Assembly (NCBI RefSeq): GCF_004217095.1
Contig: NZ_SHKO01000001.1
Span: forward strand, 2,344,234 to 2,408,233
DNA: 64,000 nt
Direction of reading: 5' to 3'
DNA from: Advenella incenata
Lineage (GTDB): Bacteria > Pseudomonadota > Gammaproteobacteria > Burkholderiales > Burkholderiaceae_B
The position numbers were made by a program, and so were the translations under genes. Position 1 is the stretch's first letter; every line of letters starts with the position of its first letter. The notes under the pieces were generated by a model. It did no database searches. It was not told the origin of the DNA and worked only from the letters and a program-made list of their open reading frames with translations. Below, piece by piece: positions 40,737 through 51,961 of the stretch.

Positions 40737-41549
40737 ATGAAAAATGCCCAAAATCAACCCGTTACCGATTCTGCCTCCACAGCAAAAACCTTTATGCTGG
40801 TCCATGGCGCCTGGCACGGAGCCTGGGTCTGGAACGCGGTTGCGCAACAGCTGCGGGATCAGGGGCATATCGTATACACCCCCACGCTGGCCGGTCTGGG
40901 AGAGCGCGCGAACGAGCTATCGGCGGCCATTTCGCTGGAAACATTCATTGAAGATATCGAAACTGCAATATTGCACCCGCAATCGGCACCAGCGCTTGCC
41001 CATTCTGCAGGCAAGCAGCCTGGCAATCAGACGCTTGCAAATGTCATTCTCGTGGGCCACAGTTTTGCCGGATTGGTCATCAGTGGCGTGGCCGATCGTA
41101 TCGCAGATCGCCTGGACCGCCTTATCTACCTGGACGCCTTTGTGCTGCCTTCAGGTCAGTCCACGTTTGCGACGTTGCCCGATAAGGTGGTCAATTCATT
41201 AACAGCCTCGGCCCAGGCCCACCATGGATATGGCATTCCCGCGCCGGATCCGATTCATCTGGGCATTCCCGCCGATACCAAGCAATACACATTCGCGCAA
41301 GGAAAATTGACACCGCATCCCATCAACACTTACGCCAGCGCGCTCTCGCTGAACGCGCCATTAGGTGCTGGCGTGAAGAAAATTTACCTGGTCTGCACTG
41401 CCCCGCCCTACAGGCCGGTTGCTGCCTCACATGACTGGGTAAAGGGCCAGTCAGACTGGATTTGGGCCGAACTGAGCAGCTCGCATTCCGCCCCACTACT
41501 GGCGCCGAACATGGTGGCTGATAAGCTGCTGGAACTGTCTTCGTTGTAA
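40737..41549 (+). CDS. Alpha/beta hydrolase, salicylate-esterase/hydroxynitrile-lyase-like
   Basis: Protein of 270 residues with the alpha/beta hydrolase fold. The oxyanion region is FMLVHGAWHGAWVWN, the nucleophile motif GHSFAG and the terminal catalytic His in SSSHSAPLLAPNMVADKL. The pattern HGAWHGAW plus a C-terminal SSHSP-type motif is typical of the EstC/MES subfamily. Inserted between guaB and guaA on the opposite strand, which is not the usual arrangement. Substrate unknown. Confidence 0.85.
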   Translation: MKNAQNQPVTDSASTAKTFMLVHGAWHGAWVWNAVAQQLRDQGHIVYTPTLAGLGERANELSAAISLETFIEDIETAILHPQSAPALAHSAGKQPGNQTLANVILVGHSFAGLVISGVADRIADRLDRLIYLDAFVLPSGQSTFATLPDKVVNSLTASAQAHHGYGIPAPDPIHLGIPADTKQYTFAQGKLTPHPINTYASALSLNAPLGAGVKKIYLVCTAPPYRPVAASHDWVKGQSDWIWAELSSSHSAPLLAPNMVADKLLELSSL

Positions 41550-41763
41550 TAACCCACAGCAACATTGCCAGAAAGGAATATTGACTGCTGATCGATCTAT
41601 GTTGACCATTGCCGCATCGGTCAGCAGAATCGACCTGGGCCGCTTCGTTTGCGCGCTCTGTAGCCGCGTTGCGTGCAGTAATCTGACACGACCGAGTAAA
41701 TTGCATGGAAAAGTTGGACAGCAAAGAGTCCAAACGATGTCTAACCCAGTTCATAATGAGCCA
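41550..41763. other. Intergenic region between hydrolase gene and guaB terminator
   Basis: No gene found. The one structure is a widely spaced CTGCTGA (41586-41592)/TCAGCAG (41621-41627) pair that could form a hairpin with a 28-base loop. Confidence 0.35.
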
Positions 41764-41801
41764 ACAAAAAACCCGGCACTGTCGTAAACAGTGCCGGGTT
41801 T
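41764..41801 (-). terminator. Terminator of guaB
   Basis: A perfect 14-bp stem (AAACCCGGCACTGT, 41769-41782, and its complement 41788-41801) with a 5-base loop is followed on the minus strand by a run of T. It lies about 80 bases past the guaB stop and may also stop the convergent hydrolase transcript. Confidence 0.9.
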
Positions 41802-41882
41802 GGTTCCGGGTGTTAGTACCCGGTTATGATGCCGATCGCGCAATGTGCCACGGCATAGGTGGCGCTACTGCTCAGACTGTGC

Positions 41883-43445
<1,563 letters not shown>

Positions 43446-46400
43446 CTACCCCATAGCCACACGGGCGTTCATGAACATCCGCATCCACGGCGTGTACTCT
43501 CCACCCGTATCCTGGTCGCCCCAGCTGTCCGGGTGCCAGGACATCATAACATTGCGCGTGACCCGCTCCGGATGCGGCATCATAATGGTGAACCTGCCAT
43601 CTGCCGTCGTGACAGAGGCGATGCCCTGCGGACTGCCATTGGGATTGGCCGGATACGCCTCTGTTACAAAACCGGTGTTCGATACATAACGCAAGGCAGT
43701 CTGAACGGCAGTGATATCGCCTTGCAGGCCAAAATCGGCAAAGCCCTCGCCGTGCGCCACCGCGATCGGCAGGCGGCTGCCCTGCATACCGTTAAAGAAG
43801 ATAGATGGGGACTGTTCAATTTGCACCAGGCTCAGGCGCGCTTCGTACTTGGCTGACTGGTTATAAGTAAATCGTGGCCAGTCCTGCGCGCCGGGAATCA
43901 TGTCAGCCAGCGTGGCCAGCATCTGGCACCCATTACACACGCCCAGCGCAAATACGTCGGGCCGCGCGAAAAAAGCAGCGAACTGCGCAGACAGCGCCGA
44001 GTTAAACCGGATGGTGCGCGCCCACCCTTCGCCGGCGCCAAGCACATCGCCATAACTGAAGCCGCCAACCGCCACCATGGCCTGATAGTCGGCAAGCTTG
44101 GTGCGACCGGACAGCAGATCGGTCATGTGCACATCGTAGGCATCAAAGCCGGCCTTATCGAAGGCCCAGGCCATTTCAACCTGACTGTTGCAGCCCTGTT
44201 CGCGCAAGATGGCAATTTTGGGACGTATGCCACTTGAAATAAAAGGCGCGGCCAGCGGCTCCTGGGGGTCAAAGCCAATAACCGCGTTCAACCCGGGATC
44301 TTCGCGCTCGTCCCAGCTATTGAACTCGGCCAGGGCACTGGCCGGATTATCGCGCCGTTTCATGATTTCGTAGGTAACCTGACTCCAGGCCTTACCCAGT
44401 TCGACGCGATTCAGACCGAAAATACGCCGGCCATCGCGGTAAAATTCGATCTGATCAGAGGCATTCGGCGCTCCGATTACATTTGAAATACGGGATAGCC
44501 CTGCTTCGCGCAGGGCTTGCAGCACCTGGTCTCGCTGTTCGGCCCGGACCTGAATGACAGCACCGGCTTCCTCGTTGAACAGCGCCTTGACCGTCAACTC
44601 ATCGCGTTGCACCGCCACCTGTTCGGGACGAATTTTATAATCCCCCCAATCAGCAGAGGTCTCGTCAAAAGTCAACATGTCCAGGTTGATGGAAACACCC
44701 ACGTGGCCCGCAAAGGCCATCTCGGCTACCGTGGCAAGCAGACCGCCATCGGAGCGGTCATGATAGGCCAGGATCAGCCCGCGCTCGACCAGCGAACGGA
44801 TGGTCAGGAAGAAGGTTCTGAGCAGTGTGGGATCGTCCAGATCGGGAACGTCGGAACCATACTGATCAATCACATTTGACAACACCGAGCCGGCCAGGCG
44901 CTGTCGTCCCTGCCCCAGATCCAGCAAAATCAGCGCAGTCTCGCCCTGGTCAGTCACCAGTTGTGGCGTCAGGGTTTTACGTACGTCGGTGACCGGCGCA
45001 AAAGCCGTTACCACCAGCGATACAGGTGCAACCACCTCTTTGGGTTGGTCTTGGTCGTCCCAGCGTGTCCGCATGGACAATGAATCCTTGCCCACTGGAA
45101 TCGACAGGCCAATAGCCTGACATAGTGTTGACACGGCGTTCACCGTGTCAAACAGCGCGGCATCCTGGCCTTCGAAACCGCAGGCGGCCATCCAGTTGGC
45201 GGACAGCTTGATGTCTTCCAGCGTGGCGACATCGGCTGCAGCAAGATTGGTCAGCGCCTCGGCAACCGCCATGCGGCCTGAAGCCGGCGCATTGCCAATA
45301 GCCAGCGGCGTACGTTCGCCCATCGCCATGGCTTCGCCGCGCAGCGATTCATAGTCGGCCAGCGTAACTGCGCAGTCGGCCACGGGCATCTGCCATGGGC
45401 CGACCATCTGGTCTCTTGAACACAGGCCGCCCACGGTGCGATCGCCAATGGTAATCAGAAATGACTTGTTGGCTACCGTCGGATGGCGCATGACCTGCAT
45501 TGAAATCTCGGCCAGATCCAACCCAGTGACATCCATTGGCACCAAGGTTCTTGCCTTGTGTTCGGCCTGGCGTTTCATGCGAGGCAGTTTGCCCAGAATG
45601 ACATCCATTGGCACATCCACCGGCGCAGGGCCATCGGCTTGCGTTGCCGCTTGCGGCTCTGAGAACCCTGGTAAGCCCTGGCCATCAGAGACCTTCAAAT
45701 GGCGCTCTGTTGTGGTTACCCCCACTACGGCAAACGGGCAGCGTTCGCGCACGGCAATCGCTTCGAAACGGGACAGGTCTTCGGGCAGGATAGCCAATAC
45801 GTAGCGTTCCTGGGCTTCATTGCTCCAGATTTCCGCAGCCGACAGGCCGGACTCTTCCAGATGAACCCGTTGCAAATCAAAAATCGCGCCGCGGCCGGCA
45901 TCATTGACCAGCTCCGGAAACGCATTGGACAAGCCGCCTGCGCCCACATCATGAATAGCAATAATCGGGTTGTCTTCTTTCAATTGCCAGCAGCGATCGA
46001 TCACTTCCTGAGCGCGACGCTCGAGCTCTGGATTGCCGCGCTGAACTGAATCGAAATCCAGCTGCGCAGTATTGGCGCCGGCGCTCATGGACGAAGCTGC
46101 GCTGCCTCCCATGCCGATACGCATGCCGGGCCCGCCAAGCTGAATCAGCAGCGCCTGTCCCGGAATAACGTCTTTATGGGTAAGCGCAGCATCAATACTG
46201 CCCAGACCGCCTGCGATCATAATCGGCTTGTGATATCCCCAACGAACCCCGTCGACCGTTTGCTCGAAGGTACGGAAGTAGCCCAACAAATTGGGCCTGC
46301 CAAATTCATTATTGAACGCCGCGCCGCCGATAGGCCCTTCGATCATGATGTCAAGCGGGCTGGCAATTCGGTCAGGCAGGCCATAAGGCTTGGCCTCACG

Positions 46401-47507
46401 CGATTCGGCGATATCCGACAGGTTCAGGTTGGAAACGGTAAAGCCGGTCAGGCCCGCCTTGGGCTTGGAACCGCGTCCAGTGGCCCCCTCATCTCGAATT
46501 TCGCCGCCAGCGCCGGTGGCCGCACCCGGAAACGGCGCGATTGCCGTTGGGTGATTGTGCGTTTCCACTTTCATCAGGGTGTGGGTCAGACGCGTATGGC
46601 TACCATACTTGGGCGCCGCCGCGGCGTGATCCTCCGCAGAAAAGCCGGCAAAGAAACGGCTTGCCTGCCCGCCTTCCATGACGGCGGCATTGTCTGAATA
46701 CGCAACCACTGTTCCCTTGGGCTGCGCCGCATGTGTCTTGCGGATCATGCCAAACAGGGTGTCTTCTTTTTTCTCGCCATCAATCTCCCAACTGGCGTTA
46801 AATATCTTATGGCGACAATGCTCGCTGTTTGCCTGCGCAAACATCATCAATTCGACATCAGTCGGATCGCGCCCCAGCTCGCTGAACGAGGTCAGCAGAT
46901 AATCTATTTCCACGGGCGATAACGCCAGACCCAGGCTCTCATTGGCCTGTTCAAGCGCAACCCGGCCACGGGCCTGAACGTCAATTTGCGTCAGCGGCTT
47001 ACCAGCCAAGGTTTGCATTAATATTGAAGCATCAAAGGCCGCATCCACCACGGTCTCTGTCATCCGGTCATGGACAAGCGCTGCGATCTGAGACAGTTGT
47101 TCCTGCGTAAGCTTTTTGGTGCCCAGCAACCCTTTTTTCGGAACAAACCGATATTCGATACCCCGCTCTATGCGCCGAACTGCCGATAAGCCGCAATTGT
47201 GGGCAATATCGGTTGCCTTGCTGGCCCAGGGTGACAGCGTACCCAGACGTGGCAGTACGCGCAGTACCAGCGCATCCTGCACCGGCACGCTTGCCTGGGT
47301 AGTGCCGTAATCGAGCAGCTGGCTTAACCGTTGTTGATCGTCCTGCGACATGACGCCGCCAATAAAAACGTGGTGCTCGTAACGGGCAGTCACGTCCTGC
47401 ACAGGCAACCCGGCCTGGGCAAGCGCCGCAAGCAGTCGCTCTTTCTGAAACGGGGTCAAGGCGGCACAGCCGTATGCAATCTGGTGTTGATGTTGAGTAT
47501 CTGACAC
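43446..47507 (-). CDS. purL: Phosphoribosylformylglycinamidine synthase (large, single-chain form)
   Basis: Fourth step of purine synthesis, FGAR to FGAM, with glutamine as nitrogen donor. The 1353-residue protein is the fused proteobacterial type: N-terminal domain, linker, duplicated AIRS-like synthase core ([27 protein letters not shown]-type loops such as [34 protein letters not shown]) and C-terminal class I glutaminase with Cys in GVCNGCQML and His/Glu in PHPERV. The start is GTG at 47507 without a clear ribosome site; no better start is nearby. Confidence 0.97.
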   Translation of the reverse strand: MSDTQHQHQIAYGCAALTPFQKERLLAALAQAGLPVQDVTARYEHHVFIGGVMSQDDQQRLSQLLDYGTTQASVPVQDALVLRVLPRLGTLSPWASKATDIAHNCGLSAVRRIERGIEYRFVPKKGLLGTKKLTQEQLSQIAALVHDRMTETVVDAAFDASILMQTLAGKPLTQIDVQARGRVALEQANESLGLALSPVEIDYLLTSFSELGRDPTDVELMMFAQANSEHCRHKIFNASWEIDGEKKEDTLFGMIRKTHAAQPKGTVVAYSDNAAVMEGGQASRFFAGFSAEDHAAAAPKYGSHTRLTHTLMKVETHNHPTAIAPFPGAATGAGGEIRDEGATGRGSKPKAGLTGFTVSNLNLSDIAESREAKPYGLPDRIASPLDIMIEGPIGGAAFNNEFGRPNLLGYFRTFEQTVDGVRWGYHKPIMIAGGLGSIDAALTHKDVIPGQALLIQLGGPGMRIGMGGSAASSMSAGANTAQLDFDSVQRGNPELERRAQEVIDRCWQLKEDNPIIAIHDVGAGGLSNAFPELVNDAGRGAIFDLQRVHLEESGLSAAEIWSNEAQERYVLAILPEDLSRFEAIAVRERCPFAVVGVTTTERHLKVSDGQGLPGFSEPQAATQADGPAPVDVPMDVILGKLPRMKRQAEHKARTLVPMDVTGLDLAEISMQVMRHPTVANKSFLITIGDRTVGGLCSRDQMVGPWQMPVADCAVTLADYESLRGEAMAMGERTPLAIGNAPASGRMAVAEALTNLAAADVATLEDIKLSANWMAACGFEGQDAALFDTVNAVSTLCQAIGLSIPVGKDSLSMRTRWDDQDQPKEVVAPVSLVVTAFAPVTDVRKTLTPQLVTDQGETALILLDLGQGRQRLAGSVLSNVIDQYGSDVPDLDDPTLLRTFFLTIRSLVERGLILAYHDRSDGGLLATVAEMAFAGHVGVSINLDMLTFDETSADWGDYKIRPEQVAVQRDELTVKALFNEEAGAVIQVRAEQRDQVLQALREAGLSRISNVIGAPNASDQIEFYRDGRRIFGLNRVELGKAWSQVTYEIMKRRDNPASALAEFNSWDEREDPGLNAVIGFDPQEPLAAPFISSGIRPKIAILREQGCNSQVEMAWAFDKAGFDAYDVHMTDLLSGRTKLADYQAMVAVGGFSYGDVLGAGEGWARTIRFNSALSAQFAAFFARPDVFALGVCNGCQMLATLADMIPGAQDWPRFTYNQSAKYEARLSLVQIEQSPSIFFNGMQGSRLPIAVAHGEGFADFGLQGDITAVQTALRYVSNTGFVTEAYPANPNGSPQGIASVTTADGRFTIMMPHPERVTRNVMMSWHPDSWGDQDTGGEYTPWMRMFMNARVAMG

Positions 47508-47881
47508 AATAAAAACCGGAGTAAATGAAAATTGCCTGAACAGGAAAGCGTTATTTTATCGTCCCTGGCCCCGTCTCATGCGCAATAACCATGCAGTTGC
47601 GATATTTACCCTGATGCCTTGGAGAGAAACGGCCTGTTTTTTATTTATTTTTATAAGGAAAACATTTGATACAATTTAGCGTGATTTAGCCAAACATAGC
47701 CGAATTTACGCGCATCCTCTTGCTTCGTCTCTTATTAATACAGCAAAACACAAGATGCCACCTGTGCGGTATACTTAACAGTAAATTTAGATATCGCCTC
47801 TAACTCATTAATAAATATATTTTTTTTCAAATCTTATTTATAATTGCGCTGACCCTGATCTAATTTGTCCGTGACGAACCT
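47508..47881. other. A/T-rich divergent promoter region of purL and pbpG
   Basis: About 370 bases, strikingly A/T-rich from about 47635 to 47850. For pbpG a TATAAT lies at 47839-47844, giving a start near 47852, but the -35 element is poor. No purL promoter stands out. No gene, terminator or clear palindrome is seen. Confidence 0.5.
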
Positions 47882-48793
47882 ATGCAAAAATTTCTTAGAA
47901 AAACCCTGACCGCATGTCTGGCCGTCGTGCTGGCCGCTGGTTCTATTGTACCCGTTTCCGGTTTCGCCCAGGAAGATGACGGCAGCCAGACCTATGATGC
48001 CCTGCCGTTGGCCAGCACCGTTGTCGGCCAGGCCGATAATGGCGGCATCGTCCGTTCCCAGGTAGCCTATGTAGTCGACCTGACTGATAATCGCATTCTT
48101 TATTCCAAAAACGCCGATGTAATCCGACCCATTGCGTCAATCAGCAAACTGATGACCGCGCTGATCATTACCACTGCCAATCTGAATATGAACGAACAGA
48201 TTATCATTACGGCAGATGACATTGATCGGGTGAAAAAATCATCCTCACGACTATCCGTCGGCACTATATTGACACGCAGCGAATTGCTGCATCTGGCCTT
48301 GATGTCCTCGGAAAACCGGGCGGCTCATGCGCTAGGTCGAACCTACCCGGGCGGCATGGACGCATTTGTGCGCGAAATGAATGCCAAGGCGCGCCAGCTG
48401 GGCATGACCCGGACCCGTTTTGTAGAGCCCACGGGGCTGTCGCCGCAGAATGTCGCCTCTCCCCGCGATTTGGTGCGTCTGATGCAGGCGGTGCATCAGC
48501 AGCCCCTTATTCGAGAATATACAACCAGCGATAAATACCAAATCGTGACCAGCAATGGTCGCGAACAGCGCTATCGCAATACCAACCGCCTGATCCGCAA
48601 TAGCAACTGGAACATCCACATCTCCAAAACAGGTTATATCCGTGAAGCAGGCGACTGCCTGGTCATGATGACTGAAATGGATAATCGCCCGGTTGCCGTC
48701 GTACTGCTCAATGCCGATGGCGGATTGACCCGTTTTGCAGACGCGGTGCGTGTGCGCCATATGGTTCAGCAAGATTACCCCACCTTGCTGTAA
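47882..48793 (+). CDS. pbpG: D-alanyl-D-alanine endopeptidase (PBP7 type)
   Basis: Periplasmic penicillin-binding protein of 303 residues that cuts peptidoglycan cross-links. Signal peptide to about SGFAQ (30). Active-site motifs are SISK (SxxK nucleophile), SSEN (SxN) and KTGY (KTG). The length and the lack of a C-terminal amphipathic membrane anchor fit PbpG rather than DacA/C. Followed by a hairpin (48808-48846) and the convergent YpfH-like gene. Confidence 0.93.
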   Translation: MQKFLRKTLTACLAVVLAAGSIVPVSGFAQEDDGSQTYDALPLASTVVGQADNGGIVRSQVAYVVDLTDNRILYSKNADVIRPIASISKLMTALIITTANLNMNEQIIITADDIDRVKKSSSRLSVGTILTRSELLHLALMSSENRAAHALGRTYPGGMDAFVREMNAKARQLGMTRTRFVEPTGLSPQNVASPRDLVRLMQAVHQQPLIREYTTSDKYQIVTSNGREQRYRNTNRLIRNSNWNIHISKTGYIREAGDCLVMMTEMDNRPVAVVLLNADGGLTRFADAVRVRHMVQQDYPTLL

Positions 48794-48807
48794 AGCCTGG
48801 GGAGCCA

Positions 48808-48846
48808 AACCGGACAGCAACAGCTTGCTTGCCTGCTGTCCCGGTT
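48808..48846. terminator. Hairpin between pbpG and the YpfH-like gene
   Basis: AACCGG-ACAGCA pairs with TGCTGT-C-CCGGTT (one bulged base) around a 14-base loop, between the two convergent stop codons. There is no T-run, so termination strength is uncertain. Confidence 0.5.
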
Positions 48847-48852
48847 GCTCCT

Positions 48853-49569
48853 CTAATGCAGGGAAGTGGGCGGCGTCCTGCCCTCTTCTTTATCACTCTC
48901 AGACTCTGCGGCATACCGCCAGTATCGTAACGGCACGCAGGTTTTCAATCTTTCAAACATTTTTCCAATCAGCACTTCACTGAACGACTCGGCCGAGTTC
49001 ATGGCAATGTCAATTGTCGCATCGGCCTGCAACTGCGCCATGCGTTCATGCGCCTCGCGTGCCCGGGCTGATGAAACCGCTGTATCGCGATCGGCATGCA
49101 GCAGATGAACCGTTGTATCCAGAGATAACTCCAGTGGATAGGCAGGAAATTTCGCACCGAATGTAATTAGCCTGCCGGCGATCGGCTGCTCCAGCAGCGT
49201 TAAGCCCAACACCAGCGACCCGGCGGGCCCCACGCCGATCACGGCAGTGGCCTCGCTTAATACGCCGTGCATATTCTGACCCGTCTGAATATCATGCTCC
49301 AGCGATTTGATATTGGCCGCCAGCCGCGGCGCAAGTTGCACCGTTGCTGACTCGCTCGGCTCGGTGTCCCCGGCGTCCAACCATGCCGTGTCTTCATCCA
49401 GCGCAACTACCGCGATCCGGATCACAGCATCAGGAAATTCAGCTCGAATGGTGCCTAACAAAAATGGCATATTCGTTAATTGCTCGTTCTCTTCATGCAG
49501 TACGTAAAACAACTGACCATGGGTGTCGCCTTCCGGGAGAAGAATCTGGGAAGTCTTTATTTCCGTCAT
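48853..49569 (-). CDS. YpfH-like alpha/beta hydrolase homologue lacking catalytic residues
   Basis: A 238-residue protein from the ATG at 49569; the frame is open further upstream, but that part is antisense to yqeY. The fold and spacing follow YpfH-type esterases: FPDAVIRIAVV, then AVIGVGPAGSLVLGL at the nucleophile elbow, AGRLITFGAKFP, and TTVHLLHADRDTAV at the catalytic Asp (about 162). The elbow reads GVGPAG (112-117) where active enzymes have GFSQGA, so the serine is absent. The position of the catalytic His reads AMNSAES. The oxyanion region is LHEENEQ instead of HGxGD. It is probably a pseudoenzyme; role unknown. Confidence 0.75.
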   Translation of the reverse strand: MTEIKTSQILLPEGDTHGQLFYVLHEENEQLTNMPFLLGTIRAEFPDAVIRIAVVALDEDTAWLDAGDTEPSESATVQLAPRLAANIKSLEHDIQTGQNMHGVLSEATAVIGVGPAGSLVLGLTLLEQPIAGRLITFGAKFPAYPLELSLDTTVHLLHADRDTAVSSARAREAHERMAQLQADATIDIAMNSAESFSEVLIGKMFERLKTCVPLRYWRYAAESESDKEEGRTPPTSLH

Positions 49570-49632
49570 ATATATCTCCGAAAAAGTTATGCCATAATAT
49601 GAAACTAATCTTACCATTCCCGGAATAAATTC

Positions 49633-50094
49633 ATGTCTTCTCCCATCAAAATAGCAATATCGGATGCCGTCAAAGACGCCATGCGCACCAAGCAGACTGC
49701 AAGACTGGGGACACTGCGCTTTCTGCAGGCCGCTATCAAACAGAAGGAAATCGATGACCGCATTGAGCTGAATGACGACCAGGTGCTGGCCATCATCGAA
49801 AAACAGGTCAAACAGCGTAAGGAATCCATCACTGCTTTTGAAAATGCCGGCCGCACTGAAACCGCTGAAGCTGAAAAAGCCGAACTGCAAGTACTCAGGG
49901 AATTCCTGCCGGAAGAAGCATCAGAACAGGAGGTAACCGAAGCGGTTGACGCAGCGCTTACCCAGGTCACGGCAGATGGTATTACCGGCCCGGCAATTAT
50001 GGGCAAGGCCATGGCTATTCTTAAGCAAAAACTGGCAGGCCGCACAGACATGGCAGAACTGTCCAAGCGTCTGAAAGATCGTCTTAAACCGTAA
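49633..50094 (+). CDS. yqeY: YqeY-family protein (GatB/YqeY domain)
   Basis: A 153-residue, entirely helical GatB/YqeY domain protein. ISDAVKDAMRTKQTARLGTLRFLQAAIKQKEID opens the first part, FLPEEASEQEVTEAV the second, and ITGPAIMGKAMAILKQKLAGR the C-terminal tRNA-binding-like tail. The family is related to the tail of the GatB amidotransferase, but its cellular role is unclear. Commonly linked to rpsU and dnaG, neither of which is here. Confidence 0.92.
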   Translation: MSSPIKIAISDAVKDAMRTKQTARLGTLRFLQAAIKQKEIDDRIELNDDQVLAIIEKQVKQRKESITAFENAGRTETAEAEKAELQVLREFLPEEASEQEVTEAVDAALTQVTADGITGPAIMGKAMAILKQKLAGRTDMAELSKRLKDRLKP

Positions 50095-50186
50095 ACCTGT
50101 TAACCGGCAATGCGTGCTCGCTCACTTGCATGCAATACGGTTGGCCGCTAGCACACGATCGTATGCTCCCAGACAAGGACTATCAT

Positions 50187-50231
50187 TGCCATTTTTCTGC
50201 CGGCCGACAGCCTGAGGAAAATGGCATTTTT
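50187..50231 (+). terminator. Terminator downstream of yqeY
   Basis: TGCCATTTT (50187-50195) and AAAATGGCA (50218-50226) are perfect 9-bp arms with a 22-base loop, followed by TTTTT. It lies about 90 bases past the yqeY stop. Confidence 0.6.
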
Positions 50232-50332
50232 CTTGCGCAACGCAGGCCCCGCCTTGTATCTTCCATACCTCGCATCTTCGCATTCTCGTGCGCCCACCTA
50301 TACGTGACGAACAACATCAGACAGCACAAAGC

Positions 50333-51397
50333 CTACAGCAAGGATATTTGCGCCTCAATCTCATCGACTTCGGCAAACGCGCTAATGCCCAGACCAATAA
50401 GCCGATATAGTGTATGGCGTTTATCGGCTTCAACCCGTGCCAGCAGCGTAGCCGCAGCCTGCCGCACTTCGTCCGCTGAATATAGCGGACTGGAATAGGT
50501 CTGAGATCGGGTCACGATCCTGAAGGAGGCGCTTTTGAGCTTGAGCGTGACGGTACGGCCGAACTTGCGCTTGCGCAGCACCTGCTCCCATAATTTTCTG
50601 GCAATGGCGTCCAGTGGATCCTGCAGTTGCAGATAAGGCAAGTCCCGATCAAAGGTAGTTTCCGTAGAGATCTGCTGCGATTGCTGATTGGTATCGACTT
50701 CACGCAAATCAATCCCGCGCGCAAGTTCGTACAAACGGCGGCCATACCGGCCGAAATGATGTGTCAGTTCCCATTCACTACGCAGGCGCAAGTCAGCAAT
50801 GGTTTTCATTTGCAGCCGATGAAATTTTGCCAGCGTGACTCGTCCGACACCGGGAATTTTTTCCAGCGGCAGATCCTGCAAAAATGACATCACCTTGGAT
50901 GGTGGAATAACACAAATTCCATTGGGTTTATTCCAGTCCGACGCGATCTTGGCCAGAAATTTATTGGGCGCGACGCCCGCAGACGCGGTGAGCGAAGTTT
51001 CAAGGAAAATGTCCTCCTGTATCCGGCGGGCCACTTCAGTTGCTGATGCAATACCCTTGTGATTGACCGTGACATCCAGATAGGCTTCGTCCAGCGACAG
51101 CGGTTCAATCAGATCAGTGTATTGCTGGAAAATGCCGCGCACCTGGCGCGACACATCGCGGTATAAGGTAAAGTTGGGGGCAATATAAATCGCATGCGGA
51201 CACAGTTCCCGCGCACGCCTGACAGACATGGCAGACCGCAAACCGTATTTGCGCGCTTCATAGGATGCAGCAACGATCACCGAACGAATACTGTCCCAGG
51301 CAACGACCACGGGCAAGCCTTTGAGCTGCGGATTTTCACGCAGCTCGACAGAAGCATAAAATGCGTCCATATCAATATGGACAATTTTTCGTGTCAT
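50333..51397 (-). CDS. dinB: DNA polymerase IV (Y family)
   Basis: Error-prone translesion polymerase of 354 residues. IVHIDMDAFYASVELRENP supplies the first metal Asp, SLDEAYLDVT the second pair, then the thumb with IPGVGRVTLAKFHRL helix-hairpin-helix and the little-finger domain. The C-terminus ends soon after the little finger and lacks a beta-clamp motif of the usual QxxLxF kind; only the weak EIEAQISLL is present. No LexA-like box was found in front of it. Confidence 0.95.
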   Translation of the reverse strand: MTRKIVHIDMDAFYASVELRENPQLKGLPVVVAWDSIRSVIVAASYEARKYGLRSAMSVRRARELCPHAIYIAPNFTLYRDVSRQVRGIFQQYTDLIEPLSLDEAYLDVTVNHKGIASATEVARRIQEDIFLETSLTASAGVAPNKFLAKIASDWNKPNGICVIPPSKVMSFLQDLPLEKIPGVGRVTLAKFHRLQMKTIADLRLRSEWELTHHFGRYGRRLYELARGIDLREVDTNQQSQQISTETTFDRDLPYLQLQDPLDAIARKLWEQVLRKRKFGRTVTLKLKSASFRIVTRSQTYSSPLYSADEVRQAAATLLARVEADKRHTLYRLIGLGISAFAEVDEIEAQISLL

Positions 51398-51475
51398 GGA
51401 TCCAGACGGTCAGTTCGTATTACAATTGTATTGTAGCGATTCCCGCTAGCCCTCATTCCAGGTACTTTAACTATC

Positions 51476-51607
51476 ATGCAAAAATTTGTCGCAATGACTG
51501 CCCTTCTCATCGCCCTGGCCGGTTGCGGTGTGCACCAAGGTCATTATAAGGGTGCTCCGGCCGTGCCAGGCGATGCGCCTCCGCCAACTTCATTGCTTTC
51601 TGAATAA
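51476..51607 (+). CDS. Small lipoprotein of 43 residues
   Basis: A short gene with ATG at 51476 and TAA at 51605-51607. The product has a lipoprotein signal, MQKFVAMTALLIALAGC, with Cys17 as the lipidation site, then a 26-residue Pro/Gly-rich tail. Four bases separate it from the next gene on the same strand. This pattern resembles the tiny LptM/LPS-translocon-type lipoproteins seen in other proteobacteria, but there is no sequence basis to equate them. Confidence 0.65.
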   Translation: MQKFVAMTALLIALAGCGVHQGHYKGAPAVPGDAPPPTSLLSE

Positions 51608-51610
51608 ATC

Positions 51611-51961
51611 ATGGGTGATCCTGGAATACAAACAAGCCTGGTTCGGGCGATTCACAATGGCATTCAGGTGTTGGCGCAAGTCAATGCTCTGGCGCTGGAC
51701 ATTTATTTGATTGTGCAAGACGTAGACTTTGACCGGATTCCCAATATTTTACCTAAAGCGCGTTTTGAGCAGGATGGCCAGATCCATGTCTCCAGCCTGG
51801 GCCTTGAAGACGAACCGGTAGAAGATGAAATGGAATCCATTCTGGCCAATATGGACTCAGATGATACGGTTCTTTTTTTCTGCGCCGACGCCGATGCCTA
51901 TGATACAGCGCTTGATTTTATCAACTACACAGGCGATCGGTCGTTTCTGCCGATCAGCTAG
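51611..51961 (+). CDS. Hypothetical acidic protein
   Basis: I do not recognise this 116-residue protein. No signal peptide or membrane segment is seen. It is acidic, with Asp/Glu-rich loops (LEDEPVEDEMESI, ANMDSDDTVLFF) and alternating hydrophobic strands that suggest a small alpha/beta domain. It starts 4 bp after the small lipoprotein gene. Its last 105 bp overlap the open 3' end of the convergent helicase frame. The helicase tail there looks non-native, so this gene is probably the real one in the overlap. Confidence 0.6.
   Translation: MGDPGIQTSLVRAIHNGIQVLAQVNALALDIYLIVQDVDFDRIPNILPKARFEQDGQIHVSSLGLEDEPVEDEMESILANMDSDDTVLFFCADADAYDTALDFINYTGDRSFLPIS

Noticed and set aside
51398-51475. 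A LexA box was looked for in front of dinB.
   Set aside because: Only the short palindrome TACAATTGTA (51421-51430) is present, which lacks the CTG...CAG ends.
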